Positions 41,231-51,428 of a stretch of 64,000 nucleotides of DNA are shown here, one piece after another. The stretch covers positions 1,518,231 to 1,582,230 of the forward strand of contig VZTI01003251.1 of assembly GCA_013397865.1 (NCBI GenBank), given 5' to 3'. The notes below the pieces were generated by a model. The model was not told the origin of the DNA. It did no database searches and saw only the letters and a program-made list of their open reading frames with translations. Each line of letters starts with the position of its first letter. The first letter of the stretch is position 1. Source of the stretch: Struthidea cinerea. Lineage: Eukaryota > Chordata > Aves > Passeriformes > Corcoracidae. Position numbers and translations under genes: made by a program.

Positions 41231-41634
41231 GTAAATGTTGCTCAAACTATTACTTACAGTGTCAAAATCCTGTGCCTGAGATAATCTGCAACAAAACTTC
41301 AGATGCTAACCAACATTTAAATGCTGGGGGGCAAGGTGGGGGAAGGCAGATGATGAAGACCAAAATTCCACCATGTATTTTTTCCCTCGGGAAAAAGGAA
41401 AAAAGGAGGTTTTTATAAAACTGACTTCTGCAGATGTTCTGGCTTACATAAATCTCAATTTCCTAATTAGGGTAAACGTTTAAAAAGTAATGTGCTAAGC
41501 TCTGTACCAAGTAGCTCAGTAGGGGAATTGTTGCTCCAGTATCAACATGAAGTTGGTAGTGACTGTAAGGTATTACCTCACTATAAACACTAGAGAATAA
41601 TTTCCCCTATGAAATGTTTCTTTTGTAAACGTAG

Positions 41635-41788
41635 GAAGAGAGACATTTCATTTGATGGTAGTAGGAAAGAGTGTTTCTCAATTGAAGATGGTTCTGACAT
41701 GCCTCTGAGGACAACTTCTCAGCTGATAAGGCTTAAAGAATCCCTGTTCCTGGGAAAGGTGTTCTATGATATGTCAAAAAGCTCTTAA
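41635..41788 (+). CDS. ATF7IP2: ATF7IP2 candidate exon ending in a stop
   Basis: After a T-rich acceptor (AACGTAG) an open frame runs for about 51 codons, beginning KRDISFDGSRK and including the charged stretch SIEDGSDMP. It joins the previous candidate exon in phase (GT plus G makes a valine codon). The frame ends with TAA at 41786-41788, exactly abutting a donor-like GTAAAA. The next exon (42268) needs one carried base, which neither this donor nor the alternative AAG-GTGTTC at 41759 supplies. So this is either a non-functional exon, a spurious one, or evidence of a further lesion upstream of the conserved block. Confidence 0.3.
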
Positions 41789-42267
41789 GTAAAACAGAGA
41801 TGAGAGGCATTGGCCCAGAATAGAGTAGGAAAAACCCTCAGGCATATCTCAGTGTTATTTCTGCAGAAAAAACGCATTGGCTTCTTTTTCTTGTTTGTTT
41901 CAAGGTAGAGAGCATGTTTCTGTCACTGGAAAAGGAAAAAAAGGAAAGGGGGTAAAATAGCTCTCAATAAGTATCTAATACAGTTTAGAAGTGAGAAAAT
42001 TAATAGCAGCAATTAATTAATCAATAATCTTGTTTCTGTCCTCCTCTTCCCTCTGCAGGCTTTTGTCTGAGGTTTTGGGGTTTGTTTCTCTTAGCACAAA
42101 ATACTATGGCCCCATTCTATTTCAAAATCAAACTGCTGCAGCAATTTAAGGTGGAACATCAGTCATTTAAGTGATAGGATTCCTCCCTCCACTGCCCTCC
42201 ATTGCAATTATTTATTAAAAGGAATTTGAAAGGTTGATGGTGGCTTTTTCTTTATTTTTCCCCTCAG

Positions 42268-42401
42268 GGGACACTGAAAGGAAGCAGGTAATCCCAGTAA
42301 GCAGAGGAAATATCCAGTGTAAATGTATTAACGTTACAGACGAAAACAAGAAAAAGAGTATTTGTACAATGGCAGAAAATAAAGGAAGTCTTCTGGCAAA
42401 G
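42268..42401 (+). CDS. ATF7IP2: ATF7IP2 exon before the coiled-coil block
   Basis: The acceptor is a long pyrimidine tract ending CCCCTCAG; the donor is GCAAAG then GTAACG. Only one of the three frames is open, giving 44 complete codons plus two leading bases and ending in phase 0. The residues include NIQCKCINVTDENKKKSIC and end SLLAK. By eye this corresponds without gaps to the region just ahead of the conserved coiled-coil block of human ATF7IP2 (NVKR..., then NIC..., then FLEQVKHLI), which continues across the junction into the next exon. ATF7IP proteins are nuclear partners of the histone H3K9 methyltransferase SETDB1, and ATF7IP2 (MCAF2) is mainly expressed in germ cells in mammals. Confidence 0.7.
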
Positions 42402-43624
42402 GTAACGTGCAGTGACTGTAATGTTTGAATTGTTTTGTGTTCAGTAGAAAGCTTGATTTTATTATTTTCTGGTGATGTGACTTGCACTCCAATAGTTCAG
42501 CCATGCTGTAGTGCTTAGAGCATTTTTATGACTGCTGTATGTCACTGAGGCATCTTAATTCCAGCACTTTCTTCCATGGTACTGAGCTTCCAGTCTGGTG
42601 CTTCCCAATGTGTGTTACCCATGTGACTCCAGTGGTCAGTCCCTGATGATGCAGAGGGACTTCTGCGTAGAAAGGTGGGAAGAGGGTACCAAGGAGGTGT
42701 GGACACAGAGCTTAGGTAGTGTTTGGTGGTAGTGGGGAGGTTGAGGAGCCAGGCTTGGGGGAAAAATCAGCAGGCAACCAGCAGGACTGGGGAGAAATAT
42801 TTGTGCACACGTGCACACACATGAGAATGCAGGTGCTACTGAATTCATTGATTAGATGCCAGAAGTCTTTGGGCAAAGGGAAATTTCTGTTTTAGCACAG
42901 AGGCAGAAAGCAAATACTTCATGTATTTGATGATCAGGAATTTTTATGTTCTTTAATGGAAACCTTTTTCCCTAGGAAATACATTACCTGTCATAAAATC
43001 TTTATTTTCCTGACATTAGGATGCACTCTAGTCCTGCTTACACAGATATTTTTTTCCTTGTAGCTGTATCAAGAATATATGTCTGATGCGTAAAATCAAC
43101 AAATAATTTTAATAGGAATAATTAAAAATATGTATAAGATATTTTAAATGTTATTCATCTTTATATAGCCATTAGAATTTTTTTATTTCTCAGGTTAACA
43201 AGTTTCACTTGCTCATGAGTACTCTGCTTGAAAGTTGCCTCTCAGCAATTTTTGATCATCAGTCCTGTAGAAAGTAAAACCCTTTATTATGTATGTAGAG
43301 AAATCATAAACATTTTTAAAAATGTTTAAAGCTATATTTTGCACTGCTAGTGGTAATACAAACAGACTGATTTTACCCCTTTAAATTTTAGACAGTAGGC
43401 ATATTGTGGCACCTCCTTTATGTAAAGTGACTTAAGTCCAATGGAGAGTGCCAAGGTACAAAATTCTGTGGTTTGTACCTGCCAGAAATGCCATATAAAC
43501 AATAGAAAGAAAAGTACTACTCTTCCTGAAACTTTGGAAAAATTAAAATTCAGCACTTGTTTCATGTAGGCATTTCAGTGAGTTTAGATTTTTAGATTTG
43601 TCACACAGCTTTTCTTCATTCTAG

Positions 43625-43759
43625 ATTAAACTTATGACTGGTGAGCAGAGGAATGTTTTAAGTAATGACTTCTTTAATCAAGAAGTAGAACGCTTAAAGG
43701 GAAGAGCTGAACAAGTAGAATGCACCAGAACCCATGAAGACATAGTTAAAACATCACTA
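43625..43759 (+). CDS. ATF7IP2: ATF7IP2 conserved coiled-coil exon
   Basis: Acceptor TTCATTCTAG, donor ACTA then GTAAGT, 45 codons, phase 0 at both ends, no stop in frame. Key stretch: FFNQEVERLKGRAEQVEC followed by TRTHEDI. This matches the family signature in which an (L/V)FD-like start leads into L-K-x-R, then (I/V/T)-E-C, then a basic residue and H, seen in ATF7IP and ATF7IP2. The heptad-like spacing of L, V and I fits a coiled coil. In ATF7IP this part of the protein contributes to binding SETDB1. It is the best-conserved segment of the gene in this window and fixes its identity as an ATF7IP family member; neighbourhood (EMP2 next, convergent) selects ATF7IP2. Confidence 0.8.
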
Positions 43760-44003
43760 GTAAGTTTCTTTGCATAACCATGTGAATTTTTTGTGTGTGA
43801 ATCACATATGACCATTATGGTACCTTAAAGAAAGACTCCAAAAGTATGCAAATTTTTTATTTTGCGTGACAAAGATAAGTTAATAATAGTTCTATTTTCT
43901 ATTGCAATTTTTTCACTGTCTGCTCTTCATACAACAGTAATACATAACTTCCTTATTGCAGGTGAGCTGTGTTAAGCCCTGCTGTGTTTGTTCTCTGTTG
44001 CAG

Positions 44004-44087
44004 AAGAAGGTATCCGAACTGGAGAAGGACATGAATGCTCTCCTGGCACTCTGGGAGGAAGCCACCCCAACAGTAGCAGTTCCTCAG
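44004..44087 (+). CDS. ATF7IP2: ATF7IP2 exon, end of coiled coil
   Basis: Acceptor TCTCTGTTGCAG, donor CCTCAG then GTGGGA, 28 codons, phase 0 at both ends. The residues KKVSELEKDMNALLALWEE continue the heptad pattern from the previous exon and parallel the family stretch (KIAKLxxRI...VLL). The tail TPTVAVPQ leaves the coiled coil and begins the low-complexity linker typical of the family. Together the three exons 42268-44087 keep about 117 codons open with perfectly matched phases, which argues that they are real and not a processed copy. Confidence 0.75.
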
Positions 44088-45721
44088 GTGGGATGCAGAT
44101 GCAGACACCCAAATGGGCATTAATGCCTGCTTGGAAACTAATGGGTGACTGGATGGTTACACTGGAACCTTGTGGCTGTCACGGCTCCCTTTGTTGCGTT
44201 AAGAACATAAAAAATCTGTGTAGAGCTCATACTGGTTATCTTTGAGAATTTTCTTCGAGAATACAACATAGTTCTTTTCACTCTGATTAAACAAATTCAC
44301 AGGAGGGGATGTTGATGACTCCTGCTTTGATGCTGTCCTGTTGGAGACACACTGGAGTTTTTCTGCTGAAGGGCCAGACCTCTTTATTACAAAGTTAAAG
44401 TTCCTGACAGCATACTTGCCTCTTTGAGTTACTTTGCATCATCCATTTAGCTATTCCCAGCCCATTGCATAGGAGCCATGAACTGCACATTGAAGAGTAA
44501 TTTCTTAGGCAGTGAAATTGAAAATATGAAACAATAAATACAAATGTCAGTAACATAGCTACTAACACAAGAGCATTTCTCCTGGGAGGTATTGATGCAT
44601 TAGTACTAAAATGGTAAGATTGCAAAACATATTTTTTTTTGTGGGGATATTTGGTTGTTATGGAGGACAGGAATTTCTCATGTCCTTAGAATGATTGTAT
44701 TTTGTTGTGCTGAAATTCTTTTAGCTAATCTTACAGGAGGTGTAGTTCTGTGAATTGTCAGCCCCCTGTTTCATGCTGACCATATATTTCATGTAAAAAA
44801 ATCTTAGAGAAATGTGGTTGTTCAAAAGAAGTCTTTGGAGTTTAAGACTTTTTGTTCTTTCACATCTAAAAGTATAAAAGAATTGCATGTGACAAACTTG
44901 CAGTCTTGTCCTTTTGTTAAGGCTTTCACATGGTGTACAAAAGCAGTTTCATATGTTGTTGGCCTTTTCCCAAAAACCAAAATATAAAACAAGATAAGGT
45001 TCAGTAAGATACTTGCATGCCTCAAGTTTTAAATTTTAATTTGGGGGTTTTAAAACAAGTTAATCTTTACGTGTGAAGGTTTTAAGATATGTGATATGTC
45101 CTCAAGTAATTAGATTATGTTCTAAATAGTTTTCTGTGAGTCATCATGTATTGCTTTCACTTGCTTGAACTTTTTGATATATAATTTTGCATTTTTACAA
45201 TAATTTTTGGTTGTTGTAAGAAATCTTAGCAAACAGATAGTGTTCCACTCTGCCAATTGGTACGTAGTCTTGGATATCCTTGACTAAAGAGAAGCCTTCC
45301 ACTGAAATTCTGTATTATCAGAGTGAAATAAAAGAAAGAAAACTTGAAGAGATTGATAGAAGAAAACCACAGTTCTAGTGAATGTAAAAAAAATATTTTG
45401 ACATTTATTTTCCAGCAACTCCCTAAACTTAATGCCTGTGGTATAATTATGTAATAATTTATGTACCCTTAAGGAGAAGATAATTCTGTGGAATCACAAC
45501 ACCATGTCCATTGCTGTACTGCCAAGGTTTTGGTAGCAGGGGGCTGCAGGGGCGGCTTCTGTGAGAAGAGGGCAGGGCTTGGATCAGTTGCATCGTGTTG
45601 GACGGAGCCATTTCAAGCCCACTCCAAAATGGACCTTCCACTGCTCAAAGCTGAACCGCTTTTTAAATTGTGGATACTGCAGGATGTTCAGGACTTGATG
45701 GAAAGTTAATCTTTTTTAAAG
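44088..45721 (+). other. ATF7IP2: ATF7IP2 intron
   Basis: No compatible exon was identified. The open frame 45488-45709 has an acceptor-like CTTAAG near 45473, but the phase 0 reading demanded by the preceding exon stops at 45536, so it was not called. Confidence 0.4.
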
Positions 45722-45996
45722 ACCAAGAGAAAGAACAGTGACAAGTTGGGCTTTGAAGAAGGCTTCTCTTTCGCCAGCAGGAGGCTCCATTGTAACGGGA
45801 TTGGAACAGTAAAACATTTTTCTATAGAAGCAACTAAGGAACGCCAGGAGACACCATCGTCAGAAATAAACACAGAAACCCCTAACCCCAAAACCTGTTC
45901 CAGCCGTCCTTCCCCTTTTATCTTCTTTTTCCTCTACTTTGTCCTTTTCCTTCCTTTCCCTCCCTCACCCTCCAAATCTGTCAGGCCTAAAAATGA
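45722..45996 (+). CDS. ATF7IP2: ATF7IP2 candidate linker exon
   Basis: The acceptor ATCTTTTTTAAAG is followed by a frame that is in phase with the donor at 44088 and opens TKRKNSDKLGFEEG. Further in, HCNGIGTVKHFSIEATKER and TPSSEINTETPNP resemble the ATF7IP linker that contains N-x-GTV-basic followed by Ser/Thr/Pro-rich sequence. The last third is encoded by a 60-base pyrimidine tract and reads as an odd run of Phe, Leu and Pro, unlike the family. A donor (GA then GTAAAA) at 45997 would avoid the TAA at 45998-46000 and leave two bases, in phase with the acceptor at 47016. An alternative donor at 45806 would drop the odd part. The 3' border is uncertain. Confidence 0.4.
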
Positions 45997-47016
45997 GTAA
46001 AAACATTATTTGACAAAAGGATTTAAACTTTTACCCTAAGAGCTTTTAGGCTTTTAACTTCCAAAGCCGATTTAAGTCTTTAATACTGATACTTTAAACA
46101 TAAGATTTTTATGCTAAAAAGAAAATAAAAATGTCTAAAGTAACATTAAAAAGCCTCTCAACACGGCACATTTTTTACTTCTTGCTAATAATATACTAAG
46201 AAAATTGAGTCAGTGAATCAGTGCATACATTATATTCCTACCCTTTCCTTTGTAACAATATGTGCCGCCTTGGTTTAAGTGAAGTTTTCTGAACTTTAGC
46301 ATTTATGACAGTAACACAAGCTTTGTTAGAAGTAGTTTCACTTTTGCAGGTTTTTGAAGAGAAATGGAACAAAAGCTTTCTTCTTCAAGCAGCAGCAGTA
46401 AAACGGACCAAAGCCTGCACTGTATGATAGAGTTTGGGTATCACTGGCATTGTTTCATACCTGCTGACATTTATTACAGCAGTTTAATTTCATTAAGGCA
46501 CCTGCAGTTTTACTCATCTGTGCAATGTACTGCTGTTTTAAAACTAAGTAACTAAGTACATGCACAGGTTTGTGACATTTTGGCTACAATTTTTGGGAAG
46601 GATTAAAAAGAACCACGCACTCACCTTCCTTTAGAAATTCAGTTAGTGCAGTAATGATCCAAGGTAAACAAATACCCTCTAAATGCAATGGGAACCTCTT
46701 CAGCACTCCCTCTGATAGCACAAGGTGATTCTAAGTTATTACTACCAGTGTGTCAGGATTGTTTTCTACCTTGGGAAAACCCTACTGGACAGATAGAAAC
46801 CAAGGGCCAGCAACATGCTGAATGTTAATCCATGAATGTCAGGTAGTCTGGGCCAGTGCTGTTGGTCTGGAAACTGTACAGACAGCAGCAATTCAGCTTA
46901 TAGATTTAAACGAAGATTTATAGATTTAAAGGAAGTTAAGTTAGTATGAATATAAAGTAGTCTGAGTGGCTTATTTTTGTTGTTGCACTAATAACTGTTT
47001 TTGTCTCGGTGCCTAG
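45997..47016 (+). other. ATF7IP2: ATF7IP2 intron
   Basis: No further exon could be established. A 20-base direct repeat (TTATAGATTTAAA plus CGAAG or GGAAG) is duplicated at 46898-46935. A short open frame near 46338-46435 follows a good acceptor (CACTTTTGCAG) but has no recognisable family sequence. Confidence 0.35.
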
Positions 47017-47179
47017 ACTTTCAAGCAATAGCCAGTCTGCCTCCAGGTATCCACATCTTGCCAAGGATCCAGTGCTTCCTGAAGGATTCAAAGACCCTCC
47101 TCAGAATCGTGAAACTAAAAGAGGCTCACGAGCAAAATCTGGAGGGGATTGGACTGTCATGGACCCATACAGAAACTGA
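47017..47179 (+). CDS. ATF7IP2: ATF7IP2 candidate last exon, prematurely closed
   Basis: After the acceptor GTGCCTAG the frame that fits the donor at 45997 reads LSSNSQSASRYPHLAK, then VLPEGFKDPPQ, a Ser/Pro-rich linker of the kind that precedes FN3 in ATF7IP proteins. Staying in that frame, the protein runs on through RGSRAKSGGDW and ends at TGA 47177-47179, without entering FN3. The FN3-coding sequence lies in another frame beginning around 47103, so a frameshift between about 47090 and 47105 is implied. If the gene is expressed, this would be its C terminus, an unrelated tail of about 25 residues replacing FN3. Confidence 0.4.
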
Positions 47180-47387
47180 TCCCAAATGTGCTTCCCTATG
47201 CAGTTATCACCTGTGTCTGTTCCATTAAAACCTTAGTAGTAATTCTGCTTCACTCTGGAAGAAAATAGGCAAATAAGGGCTTTGCCACTTCAGTGCCTTG
47301 CTGTTTATCACAGGTTATCATCCCAAAAAGAGTTACTTTGTCATTCAATGAAAAGATCTATTTGGGTGTTACAGACCATTTGGTGAT
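47103..47387 (+). pseudogene. ATF7IP2: Decayed fibronectin type III domain of ATF7IP2
   Basis: One frame carries the ATF7IP-type C-terminal FN3 domain in order. RIVKLKEAHEQN, GIGLSW and CSYHLCLFH correspond to the family's LARVQSQNG, IVLSW and DSYHLYAYH. Then a TAA (47226-47228); NLSSNSASLWKKIGK matches the QWKKIGE segment; a second TAA (47274-47276); ALPL is readable only one frame over at 47277-47292; the original frame resumes with KKSYFV (family SKYYFAV); then a TGA (47349-47351) and KDLFGCYRPFGD (family KDIYGRFGPFCD). The shift into and out of the ALPL frame needs two deletions that sum to three bases. In ATF7IP the FN3 domain binds the methyl-DNA protein MBD1. Here it cannot be translated intact. 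Confidence 0.8.
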
Positions 47388-47700
47388 ACATAGTCTGTAA
47401 CTGCTTTAAAAACTCTTTAGGAGACTCAGAGTACCTTACCAAGTGGTCTGCTACTGCCAGTAAGTACTGGACTGTTACTTGCAGTGAGTATCATGTCAAA
47501 GCATTATTTGTACTGCAGACAGTATTAATTGCATGTTTCTTACTTGTTACAGTCTGTTATGTTATTCCATTAATTCTGTAAGCTTGATTCTACAGCCTTG
47601 AAAAGGAAGTCTTCTTTTTAAAACTACTTCCACGTTTCATTTTCTTTCATCTTATTACTTCAGAGGCAATTATTACACATTTGAGAGAAATGAAAAATAT

Positions 47701-47706
47701 AATAAA
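47701..47706 (+). terminator. ATF7IP2: Candidate ATF7IP2 polyadenylation signal
   Basis: First clean AATAAA on the plus strand downstream of the FN3 remnant, about 310 bases after it. Another cluster (AAATAAATAAATAAAT) lies near 49945. Which is used cannot be told from sequence. Confidence 0.35.
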
Positions 47707-50700
47707 ATTTGCAGCTTCAATATTTTATTTCAATGACTTTAGGATTCTTAGCTGTCTTTAGTGTTTGGAAAGGTAGTGGCTCATCTTATTCCTATCCTTA
47801 GAAATTACAGGAAGAATTCTTTTCTTTGGTCTGTTTAGCTAAATGGCACAAATCCGTGATGCTGAAGATAAGAACAGAACAGGTCAAGCAGTCCCTCCAT
47901 TATTTTGAGCACATTAAGAACCACATAAAATTAATTGTTGATGCAGCTGGGGTAAAAAACAAGTTAATGTCTAAGCAGCACAGATTCTATCACCTGCAAT
48001 ACTTTTTATAAGATACAGCATAGCAAAGTAATGGCCAACTCTTGTCCTGAATAGAATACATAAATAAAAACAAACTTTTTTTTTTTTTTTGAGTATCTTG
48101 ACATAAATACTGTGGATTGTTTTTCCAAGACTGTTTCCTGTACTGCAGAGGCTTACTTGCTGGGTGAAAAACATAAAGATAGATCCACAGCTGCTAGTGA
48201 ATACTTTAATAGTTGGGATTTTCCCCTTTTATTCATTATGATTAGAAGGGAGAAGTTTTATGGGGCTTGGGAAATTATTTCTGTGGAGTTGGGGGAGTAT
48301 TTTGAATGGATCTTTAGAAACCCATGTGTGCTGTTAGCACCTCAGTGCAAATCCAAAGCTTGGACCAGAGCAGATACAGAAGTCACTCACCTGTTTCTCA
48401 CATTTGCTCATATGGTCAAGGCACTCAACCTCAACTTAAAATATATGACTGTTTCTAAAAAATGGTGGAAAATAACAAAACTGTTATAAGTAATAACTCC
48501 TCAGAGCATCAGTTGATCTTGCATTACTCAAGACCTTCTTTTGACATCATACATTTAAAAATTCAATACACTAATATTTTCTCTGGTTACCCTGAAAGGT
48601 CTTCAACAAAGGACAAAAGTAATCAGCTTGTGGTTCTAGTACAGGCAGGAAGAATTTAATTTTACCTGTTCACACAAATACTCAACTATTTCTCATCCAA
48701 CGTTGTGTAAATATATCCCAAGCTTAAAGACAAGGTCAGATTGCTAAATGTATTGAGTTTGCTATTACAGTACAAGAACTTGTTTTAACTTTATTTTCAT
48801 GTACATTCTCAGAATATACAGAGCATAGAAAATGGTATATTTTAAAGGCATATAAGGTAGAAAAAAAACCCTAAAATATGTTTGTCCTGCTCAAACTAGT
48901 TCAGACTGATTTGGTATTTGTTCACTTGCTGTGCAGAACATTCCCATCTGTTCTATGTGGCATCATGCATGTGCTGGTGCTTGTACACAAGTGGAGGTGT
49001 TGTGCATTAGTGTTTGTTGTGTGTGTGCTTTTCACTTTATTATAAAGGGACAGAGCTTTTACTGTGGAATCAAACTATGTGTTCATGTGTATCTACATCT
49101 TTATTTTAAGTATTTGCTCTGTAAATGACCTGAGCATTATCAAGGCAAGAAACTGAAGCATCTCTGCAAGTCAGTGGCATAAAAGCTTAACTTAGAATTT
49201 TTCAGGAGTGTCCTCAAGATATTAGAGCTTTAATCCATATTTGCTTAAGAATTTCCCTTATTGTTTCATGGTTTAACAAATGTAGCAAAATGCCTAGCTA
49301 AGTCTATCTACTTTCATCCTTAAAACTGCATCTATTTGTTTAAGACAAATTCTGCTTGCTAGCAAAATCTCAGGTTTTGAACCTGAAATGTATCCAGCAA
49401 ACTATAGAAACACTTTTTTAAAAAGTAGGGTAATAATTCTTGAAATTCAGAGCACCCCCACTGAGAGGAAAAAAACCTGACAAAATACTAGCATCATGCT
49501 AGACTGGGGAGAATGCCTTTTCTTCAAACTGATTTGGGTTTTTTACTATTAATTTTACTGTGATGTCCTGCTTGCTCATCCTAATTTTTAACAGTCTTAC
49601 TGGGCTTTCTTTGCTCCCAAAAGACAAGCAGTACATGCCAAAGCATTTCAGGATGTTGAAGGAAGGAAGATGGAACTATATGACCTGTCACTTATGTTGG
49701 AAACAGTTTCTAAAAAGCTATGCACCTGAACTTCTACTTTGTAATAAATCAAGGATAAATCTGAAGAAATCAGATAAAATTTCATTATCTGACTACACTA
49801 GACATCAACTGATGTAGTAAGTGTTAACTTCAGTAGAGCTACACTACCTTATGATACTAAACTTGTTCCACTTTAAGTGTAATACCTCATTTAAAACCTC
49901 ATTTTTACTGCCTGTGTATTGGGCCAGCTGTAGTGAATATACTGAAATAAATAAATAAATGGCTAGAGCTTTCCAAAAGTCAAATCTGTACTTAAGCATC
50001 AAAGCTGTGACTAACCAGAACAGGCCACTTCATTCATTCTCCACACTGATCTCCAAACTCCAAAATCACCATCAGCCAAAGCCAATATTACACTGCTGAA
50101 CAGTTAAGCCTGGTATCACAGTAAAGATTTAGCTCACGAAACTACTGAAAAATAAAAACCACCAAGTCATTTTATCCTGAAAACCTATACTGGAGTTCAT
50201 AAGCATAGTAATTGCATTCTGATTTGTTTAGTAGCAGTGTTTAGTTCCAGTAAAGTCCACAAAGGAATTTAAAATGAATTTTTTAAAGGCCAATTTCCTA
50301 ATAGGCAGACTCGGGGAATGCTTTTGTACAGGACACATTAACCATGAAATCACTACATGATAAAAGCCCAGTGTAATAAACATGTTGAGTTTGGCTGCAA
50401 AAACCTACATTTGGCATTGCTTGATCACTAGTCTGCTTAGAAATCTGCAGATGTAGGCACAGGAATGCTTTTTTTGCTTCCCTTTTCTCCCTCCCAGAAA
50501 GGCTGCCCAAGGCTAAGCTGAAGGGATTCAGGACTGAAGTGGGGAGTTCCTCACTGCCCCAGCTGTGCCGGGCCCAAGCTGAACAGGGAATTGGCTGATA
50601 AGTGCTCCCACCAAAGGCTCTGTGTGCTTAAATTAAATGTGAAAGACAATCAAGAGAAACATTTGCTGGAGTACAAAAAGGACTTGTTTACTTTTGCAAA

Positions 50701-50936
50701 GCGAGTGGTTTTAATAAAAACTTGATGACATTTACTGCACATTATAAAGAGCAGAACACTGGTCCTGCGCCAGGACAGACGCTCTGAGTGCAGCTTTGGG
50801 CTTTATAATTGTTTGCTTTTTCATTGTGATCTGGGCCTCGTTTTTTTACATATCTTTATATTTAACATATTTCAAAGGGGTAGATCTGGTCCAGGAATAT
50901 AGTTAGTATATTGCTTACAAATTAATTTGCATGGGC
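47707..50936. other. Convergent intergenic region
   Basis: Separates the tail of the plus-strand ATF7IP2-like gene from the tail of the minus-strand EMP2. It contains a poly-T tract at 48076-48090. Open frames at 48112-48489 and 49560-49817 (plus) have no domain or family resemblance. Part of this stretch may be a long EMP2 3' UTR, as mammalian EMP2 transcripts have long 3' ends. Confidence 0.45.
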
Positions 50937-50942
50937 TTTATT
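50937..50942 (-). terminator. EMP2: Candidate EMP2 polyadenylation signal
   Basis: TTTATT on the plus strand gives AATAAA in the EMP2 direction, about 300 bases beyond the stop codon, and is the nearest clean signal. Use of a more distal site is possible. Confidence 0.35.
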
Positions 50943-51243
50943 TGTAATCTACTAGAGGCCAGGAACAAACTTAATGTCTAGTAAAGGAAAACCATTTATG
51001 ATGATGAAATATTTAAAAGAAATAACTTGGCTCTATCTTGCTCTGACCCCTGACCTGGACATGCCAGGCATTTCATTTCACCTGCCTTCTTTTTTTTTTT
51101 TAAATTCTGTTTCATATCAAGAACACAGTACATTTTTAGAGAAATAATACCTTTACTACAAAACCATGTAAATGATTATATACAAAATGGTTACTGGAAT
51201 TTGGTTTTGTACTGCAGTGACAGAGATAACTAGGTGCTGACAT

Positions 51244-51428
51244 TTATTTACGCTTCCTTAATACTAAGTACATCACTCCACTGATCAGGGTAAAGGCAAA
51301 CGCAATCCAGGCTAAGACGAAGGAATAGCCATATTGGCCTTTGGAAACTTCCATTCTATATCCACGGCTCTGGTGCAGTTCTTCATGCCTGTCTGTGTAA
51401 ATGGAAGCTGCAATCATAACACACAGAC
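51244..51428 (-). CDS. EMP2: EMP2 coding exon 4
   Basis: 185 bases with acceptor CTCCTGCAG on the minus strand; two leading bases complete the cysteine begun in exon 3. Encodes LCVMIAASIYTDR, the second extracellular loop, the fourth membrane segment and the tail VLRKRK, with stop TAA at 51246-51244. The loop (HEELHQSRGYRMEVSKGQ) is diverged from mammals, as usual for this part of the family. Confidence 0.96.

Noticed and set aside
47418..47456. Small AG to GTAAGT segment just after the FN3 remnant
   Set aside because: Good splice signals for a 39-base exon, but no frame continues FN3 or ATF7IP2 sequence; likely chance.
48112..48489. Plus-strand open frame of 125 codons downstream of ATF7IP2
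   Set aside because: No similarity to FN3 or to any family; the true FN3 remnant is at 47103-47387.
49595..49729. Open segment after an AG with a T-rich tract, reading SYWAFFAPKRQAVHAK and on to TGA
   Set aside because: Looks like a terminal exon and is followed by AATAAA near 49945, but no upstream exon in phase or family resemblance could be found.
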